From Halorubrum sp. PV6 (GTDB lineage: Archaea > Halobacteriota > Halobacteria > Halobacteriales > Haloferacaceae): a stretch of 64,000 nt of DNA. Each line of letters starts with the position of its first letter. Positions within the stretch are counted from its first letter, which is position 1. Positions 35,295-45,497 of this stretch are shown piece after piece. A model generated the notes under the pieces. It was given only the letters and a program-made list of their open reading frames with translations, searched no databases and had not been told where the DNA came from. Made by a program: the position numbers and the translations under genes. The DNA is taken from the NCBI RefSeq assembly GCF_003990725.2, contig NZ_CP030064.1, positions 992,001 through 1,056,000 on the forward strand, in the 5' to 3' direction.

Positions 35295-35658
35295 TTCGCT
35301 GGCAGTAGTGGCGGTTCGCTGGTGAGCGGTCGTAGGACGTAGCGTCAACCGCGGCGTGTTCGGAAAAATCGTGCAGCTGCGCCGACTGGCGCAGCAGCAC
35401 TCGACAGACGCTCATGCTGATCCGATCGAACGCCTTACACAACGTGCGTGGATAGGGGGGGAGGTCGGCTGCGCTGAGGCAGACCTCTCTGGTTATTTGT
35501 GGCATCTCTTTGAACAAGTCGATCGTCATGCGGTACAATGTATCGAGGAAAATCCGGGTACAGTGGTGGAATGGAGTGCTTAATCGGCGGTAACTCTTTG
35601 AGCAACCGGCACACCCTTTCCGATGAAGCGAGAGATTTGGGTAGACAATTGAAGTCAC
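35290..35658 (-). pseudogene. N-terminal fragment of an IS5-family (ISH11-like) transposase
   Basis: The frame encodes YRMTIDLFKEMPQITREVCL, SAADLPPYPRTLCKAFDRIS, CRVLLRQSAQLHDFSEHAAV then DATSYDRSPANRHYCQR. This is the N-terminal third of a common haloarchaeal IS5-group transposase, including the first catalytic Asp (DAT). It stops at the join with the ATP-grasp remnant near 35290. A C-terminal fragment of the same type of transposase lies at 59578-59709. Confidence 0.72.
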
Positions 35659-35949
35659 CCGTTTCAGACACTTTGATTTAGCGGCCTACCCCGCTGCTGT
35701 ATAGCGATTCAACACAGCCCAATATTCTCAAATACCACTGAAACCGCCGCTACCAGCGCAACGCCAGTGACGCTCACGAGCCAATATCGGCAGCCGGTAT
35801 TCATCATCAACGAGTTGGTACGAACATCTCGTTAAGCACTATGCTTGTCTGGTCGGGGGAGCCGAGCGGGGTTGCGGCCCCTTAGCCCATACTGCTGTCC
35901 GCTCTTGTGACCGAAACGATAATCGGCACCCCCACACACAGAATGAACA
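35659..35949. other. Intergenic region
   Basis: No gene was seen between the transposase fragment and the STT3-like gene, and no clear TATA box was placed for the latter. Confidence 0.35.
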
Positions 35950-38487
35950 ATGCCCTCGCCCGAGGAGACAACTGCAAACGCCCGGGCGTTTCTCGACGAA
36001 CACCCTCAAGCCGAGAAACCGCTCGAAGCACTCGTCGAGCGTGACGCCCGCGGCGAGCCGTGGACCTTTGATCAAATCGATCTCGACTCCGGCCGGTTTG
36101 GAGAACTTGTATCTCGTGACCTCGCGACCAGTGTAGATGGTGGCTATCGGCTGGAACATCCCGATGCGATCCGAGCCGCCATTGAGATGGAGTCTGACAC
36201 ACTTGATGACGCTCATCTGTCGACATCTGAACAAGCAACGACGCGTCCTGACCCCGGACCAGCTCATGATACCAACAGCGACGCGATATCGAACGTTACT
36301 ACCCACACTTCTGTCGATCCATGGACTACACTCGGACTTATCGGGACACTCCTCACAGTTGCCGTAGCGCGGCTCGTAGCTGCCCCTGCTGTGTTTCGTA
36401 ACGGATTCATCGTCTCCCCGAGCAACGACACGTACTTTTTCCGCTACTGGCAGGAACGACTCGCGGCTCGCGCGGACGGGCTCTTTGATCTTGGGCTGTT
36501 CGCAGACATGGGCGGCGCCGCGAGCACTCGCCCGCTCGCGCACGCAACGAACTGGTGGATAACGGTCCTACTCGGCGGTGTCGACGCCGCGCCCGCGGTC
36601 GCCGCGTGGCTTCCGATCGTCGCATCTGTTTGTCTGGGGTACCTCGTCTACCGGACCGCGCGTCTGCTCACCGATGACGTTCGCGTCGCGCTCGCCGCGG
36701 TGCTGTTCTACGGGCTCGCACCAGTCAACGTTGTGTATACGTCTGTTGGCTTCCTTGACCACCAGGCACATCAGTATCTATGGCTCGGCTTGCTCGTCGC
36801 GGCGCTGACCACGCTCGGGGTCAACGTCGCCCGACGGGACAACAGTGATCCACAGGCGACCGCTCGCGATCACGCACGCGATGCGCGAATGTGGTTCATT
36901 GCGCTTGCGCTTGCCGTCGCCGTGGCGGCGTCCGCGCACGTATATGGCGGCTCGCCGCTCACGTTCGTCCCGGTTGCGGCCATCGTCGGGCTCCGCGTCG
37001 CACTCGACGTTCGGCACGGCCGCTCTCCAGCCTACGCGAACGCGCCGCTGATTGCTGGGCTCGCGCTCGGCGCTGTGGGAGCGGTCGCCGCACACGTCGT
37101 GTTAGGCTGGCACGAGTCGATCGCCGCGGTCACGCCCACCCTCGTCGCGGGCGGGGCGCTTGTCGTTGCCGGGCTGGGTGAGTTGTGGCGTCGCGTCTCA
37201 TTGCCGCCGCTGGGGCTCATCGCGGGCGAGGTGGTCGTCGCTATCAGCGGACTTGTCACCTACGCGCGCTTGCGCCCGAGCGACATCGACCGTATATGGA
37301 CGCGCGCCGATGATCTGTTCTTTCGTGAGGGGATCTCTGAGACGGTCTCGCTTTTCTCGCCGGACTTCGCGGTGGTTTTCGGGCCGCTGCTCCAGCTCGG
37401 GCTCGGATTCTACTTCGCAATTGCCGTCCTCGTGGTCGCGACATGGGGCGTCGCGCGGCACGACGAGCCTGGGTGGCTGGTTCTTGTCTGCTTTGCGTGG
37501 TACTACACACTGCTTGCGACGATTCAGGTGCGGTTCGCCGGGCAGTTAGCGATCATGATCGCTCCGTTCGCGGGGATTGGCCTCGTCTATCTCCTGTCGG
37601 TAATCGATATCGCGCGTCCCGTCGTGGCTCTCAGTCAGGACGATGAGAGCAATACCACTTCTCGGCCAAGTCGGCATCAGGGCGATGATAACGTAGAGGA
37701 TGGGCAGTCGATCACGTCGCTTGCGGTTCCGGAGAAGACCCGCCTGCGCGGGTACCTCGCCGCGACGGTTGCGCTCGTGTTGTTATTCAACCTTCTTCTC
37801 GTCCCGTCGCTCGTCGGCCAGACGACCTATGACCGCGCGCAGTTCGACGCCACCCAGGCGATTAGCGCCCACGCCGAGCAGGCCGACCGCGAGTATCCAC
37901 GCAACTTCGTGTTGAGCCAGTGGGGAGATAATCGAATGTACAACTACTTCGTGAACGGTGAAGCCCGAAGCTACGGCTATGCACGAAGCAACTACGATCA
38001 GTTCCTTACCGCTGCGCACCCAGACGACTGGTACAACCGCTTTCAAGATCGTGTCGGATACATCGTCGTTACCGAGCGTGAAACCACGCCGCCAGCGGGG
38101 TCTACCTACACTTCGCTCTATAACGGGCTTGGTATCGGTATCAACAACACCGCCGCAACCAGCCATTATCAACTGCTCACAAGTACGGAGGGTGTCCAAA
38201 CGTTTGCGGTCGTCCCCGGCGCGACGATCGAGGTTTCTGAGCCCAGTTCTGTCGGCGCCGCAAACGGGACGGTGACCGCATCCACCACCGTGACAGTTCC
38301 CGATTCGTCTCCCGAAGCCGCATCTAACGGCACAACGTTCGAGTACATTCGTCGCGCTGTTGTCACGAATGGAACCGCAACGATCCGGGTTGCCCATCCT
38401 GGGGAGTATCAGGTTGGTTCCCAATCTGTGACCATACCCACTGACGCCGTCCTCAGCGGTAATCACACAGTAGTCCGGGCGAATTGA
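35950..38487 (+). CDS. STT3-like membrane glycosyltransferase (AglB-related)
   Basis: An 845-residue protein with about a dozen helices after a soluble N-terminal domain (about 1-75) that looks like a winged helix, with a polar linker to about 115. The GT-C motifs resemble STT3/AglB: SPSNDTYFFRYWQERLA (first acidic loop) and VGFLDHQAHQYLWLGLL (GFxDHxxxE-like). The WWDYG block is replaced by SQWGDNRMYNYFVNGEARSY. It may transfer glycans, or be a diverged STT3 relative with another acceptor. A C-terminal beta domain with sequons is extracellular. It sits between glycosylation and S-layer genes. Confidence 0.75.
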   Translation: MPSPEETTANARAFLDEHPQAEKPLEALVERDARGEPWTFDQIDLDSGRFGELVSRDLATSVDGGYRLEHPDAIRAAIEMESDTLDDAHLSTSEQATTRPDPGPAHDTNSDAISNVTTHTSVDPWTTLGLIGTLLTVAVARLVAAPAVFRNGFIVSPSNDTYFFRYWQERLAARADGLFDLGLFADMGGAASTRPLAHATNWWITVLLGGVDAAPAVAAWLPIVASVCLGYLVYRTARLLTDDVRVALAAVLFYGLAPVNVVYTSVGFLDHQAHQYLWLGLLVAALTTLGVNVARRDNSDPQATARDHARDARMWFIALALAVAVAASAHVYGGSPLTFVPVAAIVGLRVALDVRHGRSPAYANAPLIAGLALGAVGAVAAHVVLGWHESIAAVTPTLVAGGALVVAGLGELWRRVSLPPLGLIAGEVVVAISGLVTYARLRPSDIDRIWTRADDLFFREGISETVSLFSPDFAVVFGPLLQLGLGFYFAIAVLVVATWGVARHDEPGWLVLVCFAWYYTLLATIQVRFAGQLAIMIAPFAGIGLVYLLSVIDIARPVVALSQDDESNTTSRPSRHQGDDNVEDGQSITSLAVPEKTRLRGYLAATVALVLLFNLLLVPSLVGQTTYDRAQFDATQAISAHAEQADREYPRNFVLSQWGDNRMYNYFVNGEARSYGYARSNYDQFLTAAHPDDWYNRFQDRVGYIVVTERETTPPAGSTYTSLYNGLGIGINNTAATSHYQLLTSTEGVQTFAVVPGATIEVSEPSSVGAANGTVTASTTVTVPDSSPEAASNGTTFEYIRRAVVTNGTATIRVAHPGEYQVGSQSVTIPTDAVLSGNHTVVRAN

Positions 38488-38790
38488 CTCCAGCATCTCT
38501 GTAAAGAGGAATTCCGCACGGTGGGCATTTTAGGCTCGGTGTCCGGTCACACAACACGAATGACGCCGGAAGACCGGGCTCGACACGGCCCGATCACACG
38601 GATCATCTCGGTCTTTGAGACCCTTTCATATCAAATTGATATCTACTCCAAATTCTGCCCGAAGCAGATTAATACGTCTGGGACCACACAGATGGGCGTT
38701 CAATGTGTTGTTTTATAAGACTTACACAAAGCGTCATAAGCCCCACTCGCAACCAGTCCATCTACATACGGCTCAACGAAGAGGTAGCCA
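38488..38790. other. Intergenic region
   Basis: Only a 65-codon frame without recognisable features is present. A TTTTATAAG run near 38710-38718 could be a relic of the cetZ promoter belonging to the following pseudogene. Confidence 0.3.
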
Positions 38791-39960
38791 ATGAAACTAG
38801 CCACATTGAGAGTCGGTAACGCTGGAAGCAAGCTCATCGACTAGATGACTGAGTTTGAGTTCGAGACGGGTCGCAACCTGTGCCGCCACGCAATTGCCAT
38901 TAACACGGCTCAAAACAGATCTCGCCAAACCACAGCATCTTGATGAGGACCGTCGCGTACTGATTGGCGACACGCGCCAGAAAGCCCGTGGGCACGGTGT
39001 TGGTGGTGATGCTGAGATTGGCGCGGAGGTAGCCAAAAGGGATATCGATGAGATCCGACGCGTCTTCGACGACGTTGAAATCCACGAGGTCGACGCTGCC
39101 TTAGTTGCAGCCGGGCTCGGTGACGGAACTGGTAGTGGCGCTGCCCCGGTTGTCATGGAGGGGCTACAGAAAATGTATGATGAGCCGGTGTATAGACTTG
39201 GAGTGTTACCTAGCACGTACAGGGACGGTCGGCCAGGACTTAATGCTGCCCGCTCGCTTCAGTCATTCGTCACCAAGGTGACAACTTCATCGCATTCGAT
39301 AACGACGCGTGACGCTCTCACGGTCAGACAATCGAACAGGGCTACGAGGACATGAACGAAGCGCTTGCAACACGCATCGTCACCCTACTTGTCGCTGGCG
39401 AAGTTGATGAGTCAGTGGTTGGCGAAAACGCGATGAATACAAGTGACATTACCCGAACGCTTGATACTGGCGGAGTCTCCTCAATTGGGTATGCTTCTAC
39501 TGACGTTACGCCTGCGAAAGAAGGGTTGGCTCATTTCAAAGAAGCCGAGGAGCCGCAAAGCGAGTCAACAGATGCTGAAAAAATCAATCTGATTGATTGG
39601 GCGCGCAACGAACTCCCGGCTCACCGTTCCGTGTGATGTCTTGAGTGCGGACCGTGCGCTGATCGTGTTTGCTGGGCCGCCGGATGTGATTTCTCGGAAG
39701 GGCGTGGAGTCTGCCCGCGAATGGCTTGAGGAAAAGGCTGACACTGTTGATGTCCTTGCTGGTGACGACCCTCGCCCGGACTCCTCTACGCTTGCGGTAG
39801 TGGTGTCACTCTCGAATATAACTGACACGCCACGAATCAGTGAAATCCAAGACAAAGCTGTTAACGCGGAAAATAAGATTCGAGAACAGGATGCAGTTCG
39901 CAAAGGATAAATTCGTCATTGATTACCGATGACGGCAATGATCTGGACCCGATTGTCTGA
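38791..39960 (+). pseudogene. Decayed copy of the 390-residue cetZ gene
   Basis: The copy starts MKLATLRVGNAGSKLID and hits an in-frame TAG at 38842-38844. Its remaining blocks, in shifting frames, match 21299-22471 almost word for word: HLDEDRRVLIGDTRQKARGH, VEIHEVDAALVAAGLGDGTG, EPVYRLGVLPSTY, ALATRIVTLLVAGEVDESVV and IVFAGPPDVISRKGVESARE. The tubulin signature GGGTGSG reads GDGTGSG. It has several frameshifts, a stop after VRKG, and ends at the TGA at 39958-39960. It is clearly non-functional and lies inverted relative to the intact gene. Confidence 0.92.
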
Positions 39961-40041
39961 GCCTATATGTGGCCAGCGGCCCGTCCCACAGACGGAACAC
40001 CATCTTGTTAGCCGCCATCGCTTTCGGCTGCTGCTGAACTC

Positions 40042-40230
40042 ATGAAACTAGCGGTTCTTGGGGTTGGTGGCTGTAAAGCCCGACTTGTTGATCAGTTCGT
40101 CCGTGCTGAACATCGCACCGGGGGTCGGTGACTGCTGGAAACGTACTCGCATTTCACACCGAATCACAACCACTCGCGTAGACGACAGCCCTCAGGTCTG
40201 ACGGAGACACACATCCGGCAGTGTTACACG
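40042..40230 (+). pseudogene. 5' fragment of a copy of the long (471-residue) cetZ gene
   Basis: It starts MKLAVLGVGGCKARLVDQFV, then after a frameshift continues SVTAGNVLAFHTESQPLA, parallel to the first 50 residues of 19820-21235 (GDCGTRLVDRLV, SVTSGNVLAFNTESQAFD). The rest is lost. It follows the first pseudogene in the same order and spacing as the intact pair, so the whole two-gene unit was copied. Confidence 0.8.
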
Positions 40231-40414
40231 TTTCTTATCTCCTATACCGACACGGACTTACCCAAAGTGGATTCTGACCTGTCTTCCTGTCAAATTACTG
40301 TTTGAACATTCCTGGCCGCCGACAGCACCGGATTTCAGATGAATCTGTCACTGAGTACACCTACGTAGAGGAACCAATGTGATCAATAGTTGTCCTCTCA
40401 GTTGTTGATTCTAA

Positions 40415-40650
40415 GATTGGTGGGCTGTTGAGGTCCGCTTGTCGTTGTCCGTGCGAATCCTGCAGATATCACCCATGGCAATGATTGGTTCCCCCTTTGA
40501 GAGCTTTCATAAGTTGTTGAGCAACCTTGTGGAGGCTGTAGTCCTCTTTTGCGCTTCCCCGCCACTGATGTGCTTAATTATCTACTCTCCCTGTCGGAGG
40601 ATGGCCTTCCCGATAGACTTCCTTAATTGGTTAGACCATTCGTAGGGAGG
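40415..40650 (-). pseudogene. TnpB remnant upstream of the S-layer gene
   Basis: The reverse strand reads SAKEDYSLHKVAQQLMKALK, then after a one-base shift GEPIIAMGDICRIRTDND. This is the TnpB stretch around the catalytic Glu/Asp region (LHKLxxRLxxxAxxxxPIIxxGDLxxIR). Upstream pieces (SIGKAILRQGE and IIKHISGGE) are broken by stops. The element is dead; its ends were not recognised. It lies just upstream of the S-layer promoter. Confidence 0.6.
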
Positions 40651-40886
40651 AGAGTTCGTCGGCGTAGATTGTGGCGCCGCAGTCGGAGAGAATGGACAGG
40701 TAGTGACCCCACCGTACGTCCAACTAATGCCTCCTCAACGTGAAGAAGTAGGGTAGAATTGAGACCTGGACTGCGACCCACAGTCACGGTCGGCGGCTAT
40801 CCAATGACCACCCCAATTTGGAAAATGGAGTCTGACTGCCTTAGACTGCCATGTGTGTCATTCTCACTGAAGCAGATCCACACAAA

Positions 40887-40898
40887 GCATATATATGC
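40887..40898 (+). promoter_or_regulatory. Probable S-layer gene promoter (palindromic TATA)
   Basis: GCATATATATGC, a perfect 12-bp palindrome with an AT core, fits a strong archaeal TATA box. Transcription would start near 40922, leaving a leader of about 145 nt before the ATG at 41068. Long leaders are known for haloarchaeal S-layer genes. Confidence 0.55.
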
Positions 40899-41067
40899 GC
40901 CACATTAAGGTTTGTTTGCGAACCCCTGCTCAATGCGAATGCGACATGGGAGCGAGTAATCTAACCCGAGTCCGGTCGTGCCCTCGATGCAGTGTTGGTC
41001 GACGACGAACGGGCGAGTAAGGCGCGGACAAAGCACACTGTCGCGATGCAGACCAAAAGAACATACA

Positions 41068-43578
41068 ATGACAAACGAAAATAACACACGCACGAAGGCC
41101 AATGCGGTCTTCTTCAGCGTCCTCATGGTAATTTCCATGGTGGCCGTTGGATTTGCGGCTGCACCTGCTGCTGCGGTTAATGCAGACGATGCAGAGAATC
41201 GTGATGAGATAACAAATGGCGATCTTGACGGAAGTATCGCAATCACAAGTGGAAATACGGTCTACCAAGGCGAAGAAAACCTTGCCTTTGTTCGCCCTAA
41301 TGGCGAAGAAGTCACGGCCAGTGATCTAGAAGGTACTTCCGGAAACCGAGAAGGTACTCCGTTGCAGATGCCTATTCCAGTAGACCAGGAAACTGGTTCC
41401 TACGCGATAGGTGGCCCGGACGCAGCTGACGGGGCGTTCAACGTAACGGTCGTCACGCCTCGGATCACCACCGCGGAGGTCCAATACGAGAACAGCGATG
41501 TTGAGCAGATTTCCACTGAGAACGCGAAAGATCTCAGCGTTTACGCAGAGTGGAACTTCGACGACGCTGAAAATCTGTCAGTGTCTGTCGAGGATCCGTC
41601 TGGTGACGAGATTACTGGTGAGGTCCTCACAGATGGAAGTGAACTCAACAACAGCGGCGATAGCGTCCCCCTCGACCTGAGCACCGAAGATGCCGGTGAA
41701 TACAGCGTCATCTTCGAGGGTGCCAACAATCTTGACCAGAGCAGCGTGGTCCAAGAGTACACCATCGAGACCACCTCACAGGATCAGCTTGCGATCGACA
41801 CTGCAGAGGACTCTGTCACGCGCGGTGACAATCTCCAATACACCCTGAGCGGCGGAACGAATGGCGTCGAACACGTTGTTGGCATTGACGCAAGTGACTT
41901 CCGCGACGGTGTCAGCTTCGACAATGCGGAGGACATCTTCCGTAACGTTCAGGATGTCAACGCCACTGGCGTCCACAACAACTCTGAAACGGGCAACATG
42001 GAGTACGCGTACGCCACTGTCGAGATTGATGGTACGCAGGGCGTTGGTTCTATCGAGACAGCGTATCTCGATGACTCCTCAATCGATATCGATGTCTACA
42101 CCAACTCAACTCCGAATGACGCGAGTGACATGGTGTCTGCAGACGATGTCAGCTTCGATGTCGAAGAAGGTGAAGTTTCCCTCAACAACCCGACCGATAC
42201 TTACACGGTCGGCTCTGAAGTCAACATCAATGGGACTGCCCAGAGCGCCGACGAAGTTGCGATCTACGCTCGTGACAACAGCGACTGGGAACTGCTTGAC
42301 ATCGACGGCGAAGATGGCGACGTTGAGGATGACTACATCTCCGTCGACTCGGACGACACGTTCGAAGAGGAAGATGTCCGGCTCTCGTCGGCCAGCAACA
42401 TCTACTCTTTCGAGGGTCAGTATGACATCGGTGTCGTCGATACCTCTGACCTGAGCAGTGCCGATGTTGGCGACGCCAGCACACTCACCACATCGCAGTT
42501 CAGCAGTGCATCGAGTGCTCGGTACACGCTCAGTGTCCAGCCCGGTGATCTGACCGCCAACTTCGGCACGATCAACGGACAGATAGACGACGTTGATTCC
42601 GAAATTGACGTTGAGGGTACTGCAGCGGGTCAGGACGAAGTGGTCATCGCATTCGTTGGTGAGCGTGGTGACACGGTCACCACGACCGCAACCGTTGACA
42701 GCGATGAGACATTCGAAGAAGACGATATCGACATCAGCGACATCTCCCAGGGTTCGGTTACTGGTCACGTGATCTCACCCGGCCGTGACGGTGAGTACGG
42801 TGACGAATTCGGGACTGATGCGCAGACCGTTGCCGGCAAGATTGCAGACTTCGGCGACGGTAGCAGTACCGGCGACCAGATCCGCAGTCAGATCCTCTCG
42901 AACACGGTCGAAGACACTGGGAGCGACGACCTGATCGTCAACCAGAACTTCCGGCTGAACGATCCGACGCTCTCGATCAACGATGTCTACCCTGAGCAGG
43001 CAGAGGCCTCGGGCATCAACCCGGTCGCGACCGGCGAGACGCTCGTTGTCGACGGTGACACCAACCGTCAGCCCGACAACGCGGCGATCACGCTCGAACT
43101 CCTGACGCAGGAAGATGACTCTGTTGCGTCGGCTTCCACCGACGAGTGGGAGAACGACGGCCAGTGGAGCGCTTCCTTTGACACATCTGACGTTGAGACC
43201 GGCACGTACATCATCGAAGCTGACGATGGCGAGAGTACGGACCGTGTCACTGTCGAGATTGTCGAAGAGCGCCAGACTGACGACTCCGGTAGCTCCGACG
43301 ACTCCGGTAGCTCCGACGACTCCGGTAGCTCCGACGACTCCGGCAGCTCCGACGACTCCGGCAGCTCCGACGACTCCGGTAGCTCCGACGACTCCGGTAG
43401 CTCCGACGACTCCGGTAGCTCCGACGACTCCGGTAGCTCCGACGACTCCGGTAGCTCCGACGACTCCGGTAGCTCCGACGACTCCGGCTCTGAAGACGGA
43501 ACGCCCGGCTTCGGTGCCATCGTCGCGCTCGTCGCCCTCATCGCGGCTGCGCTGCTCGCGACCCGTCGCAACAACTAA
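41068..43578 (+). CDS. csg: S-layer glycoprotein with PGF-CTERM anchor
   Basis: An 836-residue protein with the haloarchaeal S-layer signal ([19 protein letters not shown], then PAAAVNADD) and beta-rich domains of the DUF7827 type with several sequons. An 11-fold DSGSSD repeat stalk follows, then the archaeosortase signal [20 protein letters not shown] with a trailing RRNN. The PGF motif should be cut and lipid-anchored by ArtA, which is not in the window. It is very acidic, as expected for an S-layer in molar salt. [11 protein letters not shown] at 41068 is chosen because it directly precedes the signal peptide; the open frame from 40978 is leader RNA. Confidence 0.92.
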   Translation: MTNENNTRTKANAVFFSVLMVISMVAVGFAAAPAAAVNADDAENRDEITNGDLDGSIAITSGNTVYQGEENLAFVRPNGEEVTASDLEGTSGNREGTPLQMPIPVDQETGSYAIGGPDAADGAFNVTVVTPRITTAEVQYENSDVEQISTENAKDLSVYAEWNFDDAENLSVSVEDPSGDEITGEVLTDGSELNNSGDSVPLDLSTEDAGEYSVIFEGANNLDQSSVVQEYTIETTSQDQLAIDTAEDSVTRGDNLQYTLSGGTNGVEHVVGIDASDFRDGVSFDNAEDIFRNVQDVNATGVHNNSETGNMEYAYATVEIDGTQGVGSIETAYLDDSSIDIDVYTNSTPNDASDMVSADDVSFDVEEGEVSLNNPTDTYTVGSEVNINGTAQSADEVAIYARDNSDWELLDIDGEDGDVEDDYISVDSDDTFEEEDVRLSSASNIYSFEGQYDIGVVDTSDLSSADVGDASTLTTSQFSSASSARYTLSVQPGDLTANFGTINGQIDDVDSEIDVEGTAAGQDEVVIAFVGERGDTVTTTATVDSDETFEEDDIDISDISQGSVTGHVISPGRDGEYGDEFGTDAQTVAGKIADFGDGSSTGDQIRSQILSNTVEDTGSDDLIVNQNFRLNDPTLSINDVYPEQAEASGINPVATGETLVVDGDTNRQPDNAAITLELLTQEDDSVASASTDEWENDGQWSASFDTSDVETGTYIIEADDGESTDRVTVEIVEERQTDDSGSSDDSGSSDDSGSSDDSGSSDDSGSSDDSGSSDDSGSSDDSGSSDDSGSSDDSGSSDDSGSSDDSGSEDGTPGFGAIVALVALIAAALLATRRNN
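43282..43491 (+). repeat. 18-bp tandem repeat encoding DSGSSD
   Basis: Eleven full copies of GACTCCGGTAGCTCCGAC (43282-43479), differing only by GGT/GGC, plus a partial twelfth. It encodes the Ser/Asp stalk of the S-layer protein next to the membrane anchor and is prone to copy-number change. Confidence 0.9.
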
Positions 43579-43877
43579 TATAGACTAACTACCGAGCGGA
43601 CCTTCCGTTCGGCCTTTCGCAGTTTGCGGCTTCATTTTTTGCCCGATGTGACGCCCTGAGTGACTCTATTACTACGATTACTGTGGGATTTCAGAGAACC
43701 GAATAGATGCCTTGCAGGTTAGCGCAGGGATGAATTCGAGGCTACCTCATACAGTCCACCGCCCAATACTCAGCTGGCTATTTTCTACAACTATGCAGTC
43801 CTGAGATACACCTGAACAACCCCTGTGACAGAAAGTATTTACCCAGCACAGCAGTATGCGTAGGCATCCACATACAT
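43579..43877. other. Intergenic region downstream of the S-layer gene
   Basis: No gene was found. The pair CGAGCGGACCTTCCGTTCGG (about 43591-43610) forms a stem followed by T-rich sequence (CATTTTTTGCCC) and is a plausible S-layer transcription terminator. Confidence 0.45.
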
Positions 43878-45497
43878 ATGCATACACATATCGCCGTCGT
43901 CGTGACATTGCTCCTTATTGGCGTTGCTGCGCCGTTTGCCGCTCCAGCGGCAGCGCAGTCAGGGTCCGCAGTTGGTTTTGGAACTGCGGAAACTACAACG
44001 ACGCAGGGAGATATTGCGACGGCTGAAATCCAGTTGCGTAACACTGATGAGGCGCTCTTGCGCGTTCTCTCCGCAGACCAGCGGTACCGGGCAACGGTAC
44101 GGGTGGTGGATGGAGACAATGATGGGACCGTCAACGTCCAAATCAACACGTTCCGCGGCCCCAACAGTGACGATACTGCCGGATTTACGGCTACTAGTGG
44201 CGCTGATAGCGCCGAACTTCTCGTTGAATCAGCAGATAACCCAGAAACTGTACTTGACACTGGCCGGTATAATATGATTGCTTCGACTGCGACGACAAGT
44301 GTCTCAGCGGTGCTCCATATCACCCCTCCAAGCGAGGCGGAGAGCTACACTAATATCGTTGCACCTGGAACTCCGCCCTCGGAGTCTACGTTACCCGCAA
44401 ACGAGTCAACGGAAGCTGCTCCAAGCAACTCCAACGCCGAGTCATCGACCACAGACAATCAGGTTCCAACGGCAGCCATTGGTGATTTTGTCCGGACGCG
44501 GTTTTCAGTTGGAGGTATTGGAGGTGCCATTGATGCGTCACCACCTGCACATAACCTAATATTTTCCGCGGACAGTTCCCCTAGCGCCCGCACGACGCAC
44601 ACAATGCAGGTCTCACCAAATCAGACAGTCACCATGCGTTCGCTACTGATCAATTACGGCGCCGGTGAGAGTGACATGAGCGCGAAAGTCTATCGACTCA
44701 CAGAAAGTGATATTGAGACACTTGGCATCGATGAAAACGGTGACGGCTATGTCGATCGGTCCGTACAGATCGCGATCCGAAATATCCAGACAAGCACCAA
44801 CGGTCAAATAGAAGTTACGTTTGACCGGCCGATTACTGTCTCACCGGGTGAACGCCTCTTAGCGACCTATAAGGCCGAGAACCCCGATACCCTGGGGACA
44901 CAGACTGTCGAGACTACATTAACTGGAGAATCAGCGACCTACCACGAATCGGGAACCATACTGTACGGACCAGCTGGACAGGGTACGCTTGGGTACGGCG
45001 TTAACCTCCAACTCGAATCGACTACAGACAAGTCATTGCCGACGGCCCCGCTGTCGGCGGTGAATCTCACTTACGATACAGCTACGAGTGAACTCATCGC
45101 CGATACAGACACATCAGTGCTTGCACCAGGAGAGTATGCAATTCGACTTCACACCGAAGAGACCGCGCCTACAGCTCTCCCAGAGGTTGACCTTACAGAA
45201 CAGTTCACTACTGTCGAGCCTGCTGCAGATATCACGAATCACTCTATTGACGAAGGCTCACAGCTTTCTGTCACCGCAAACACGAACCTCGCGCCCGGGA
45301 ATACAGTCATTATTCGGATTGACGCTCAAGAAGAAGCTGGTGGAATTAGTCAGGTGCAAAACTGTGTGGCAACAGTTCAACCTGACGGGAAAATCAGTTG
45401 TGGATTCGACCTATCTGAATCCGGGAGCGACCTCACAATTGAGGTATCGATCCGCCAAAATGATACCACGATCGCCGGCCCAACCCGAATCAGGTAG
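43878..45497 (+). CDS. Secreted surface protein, BGTF/DUF7827-like
   Basis: A 539-residue protein with a signal peptide (AVVVTLLLIGVAAPFAAPAA, then AQSG). A beta domain (TTTQGDIATAEIQLRNTDEA) resembles the surface-protein domains of haloarchaea, followed by a Ser/Asn/Glu-rich linker (about 160-190) and further beta-rich regions. There is no PGF-CTERM or C-terminal helix; it ends abruptly at TTIAGPTRIR, so it is either released, held by other surface proteins, or C-terminally truncated. It is downstream of the S-layer gene and AT-richer than the core. Confidence 0.65.
   Translation: MHTHIAVVVTLLLIGVAAPFAAPAAAQSGSAVGFGTAETTTTQGDIATAEIQLRNTDEALLRVLSADQRYRATVRVVDGDNDGTVNVQINTFRGPNSDDTAGFTATSGADSAELLVESADNPETVLDTGRYNMIASTATTSVSAVLHITPPSEAESYTNIVAPGTPPSESTLPANESTEAAPSNSNAESSTTDNQVPTAAIGDFVRTRFSVGGIGGAIDASPPAHNLIFSADSSPSARTTHTMQVSPNQTVTMRSLLINYGAGESDMSAKVYRLTESDIETLGIDENGDGYVDRSVQIAIRNIQTSTNGQIEVTFDRPITVSPGERLLATYKAENPDTLGTQTVETTLTGESATYHESGTILYGPAGQGTLGYGVNLQLESTTDKSLPTAPLSAVNLTYDTATSELIADTDTSVLAPGEYAIRLHTEETAPTALPEVDLTEQFTTVEPAADITNHSIDEGSQLSVTANTNLAPGNTVIIRIDAQEEAGGISQVQNCVATVQPDGKISCGFDLSESGSDLTIEVSIRQNDTTIAGPTRIR

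Noticed and set aside
35356-35583. 75-codon forward frame (MFGKIVQLRR...)
   Set aside because: It is antisense to the IS5 transposase fragment, which matches a known family.
43282-43491. Possible CRISPR array
   Set aside because: The units are contiguous 18-bp coding repeats without spacers.
43068-43574. Reverse-strand frame rich in PESSEL repeats
   Set aside because: It is only the antisense reading of the 18-bp S-layer repeat.
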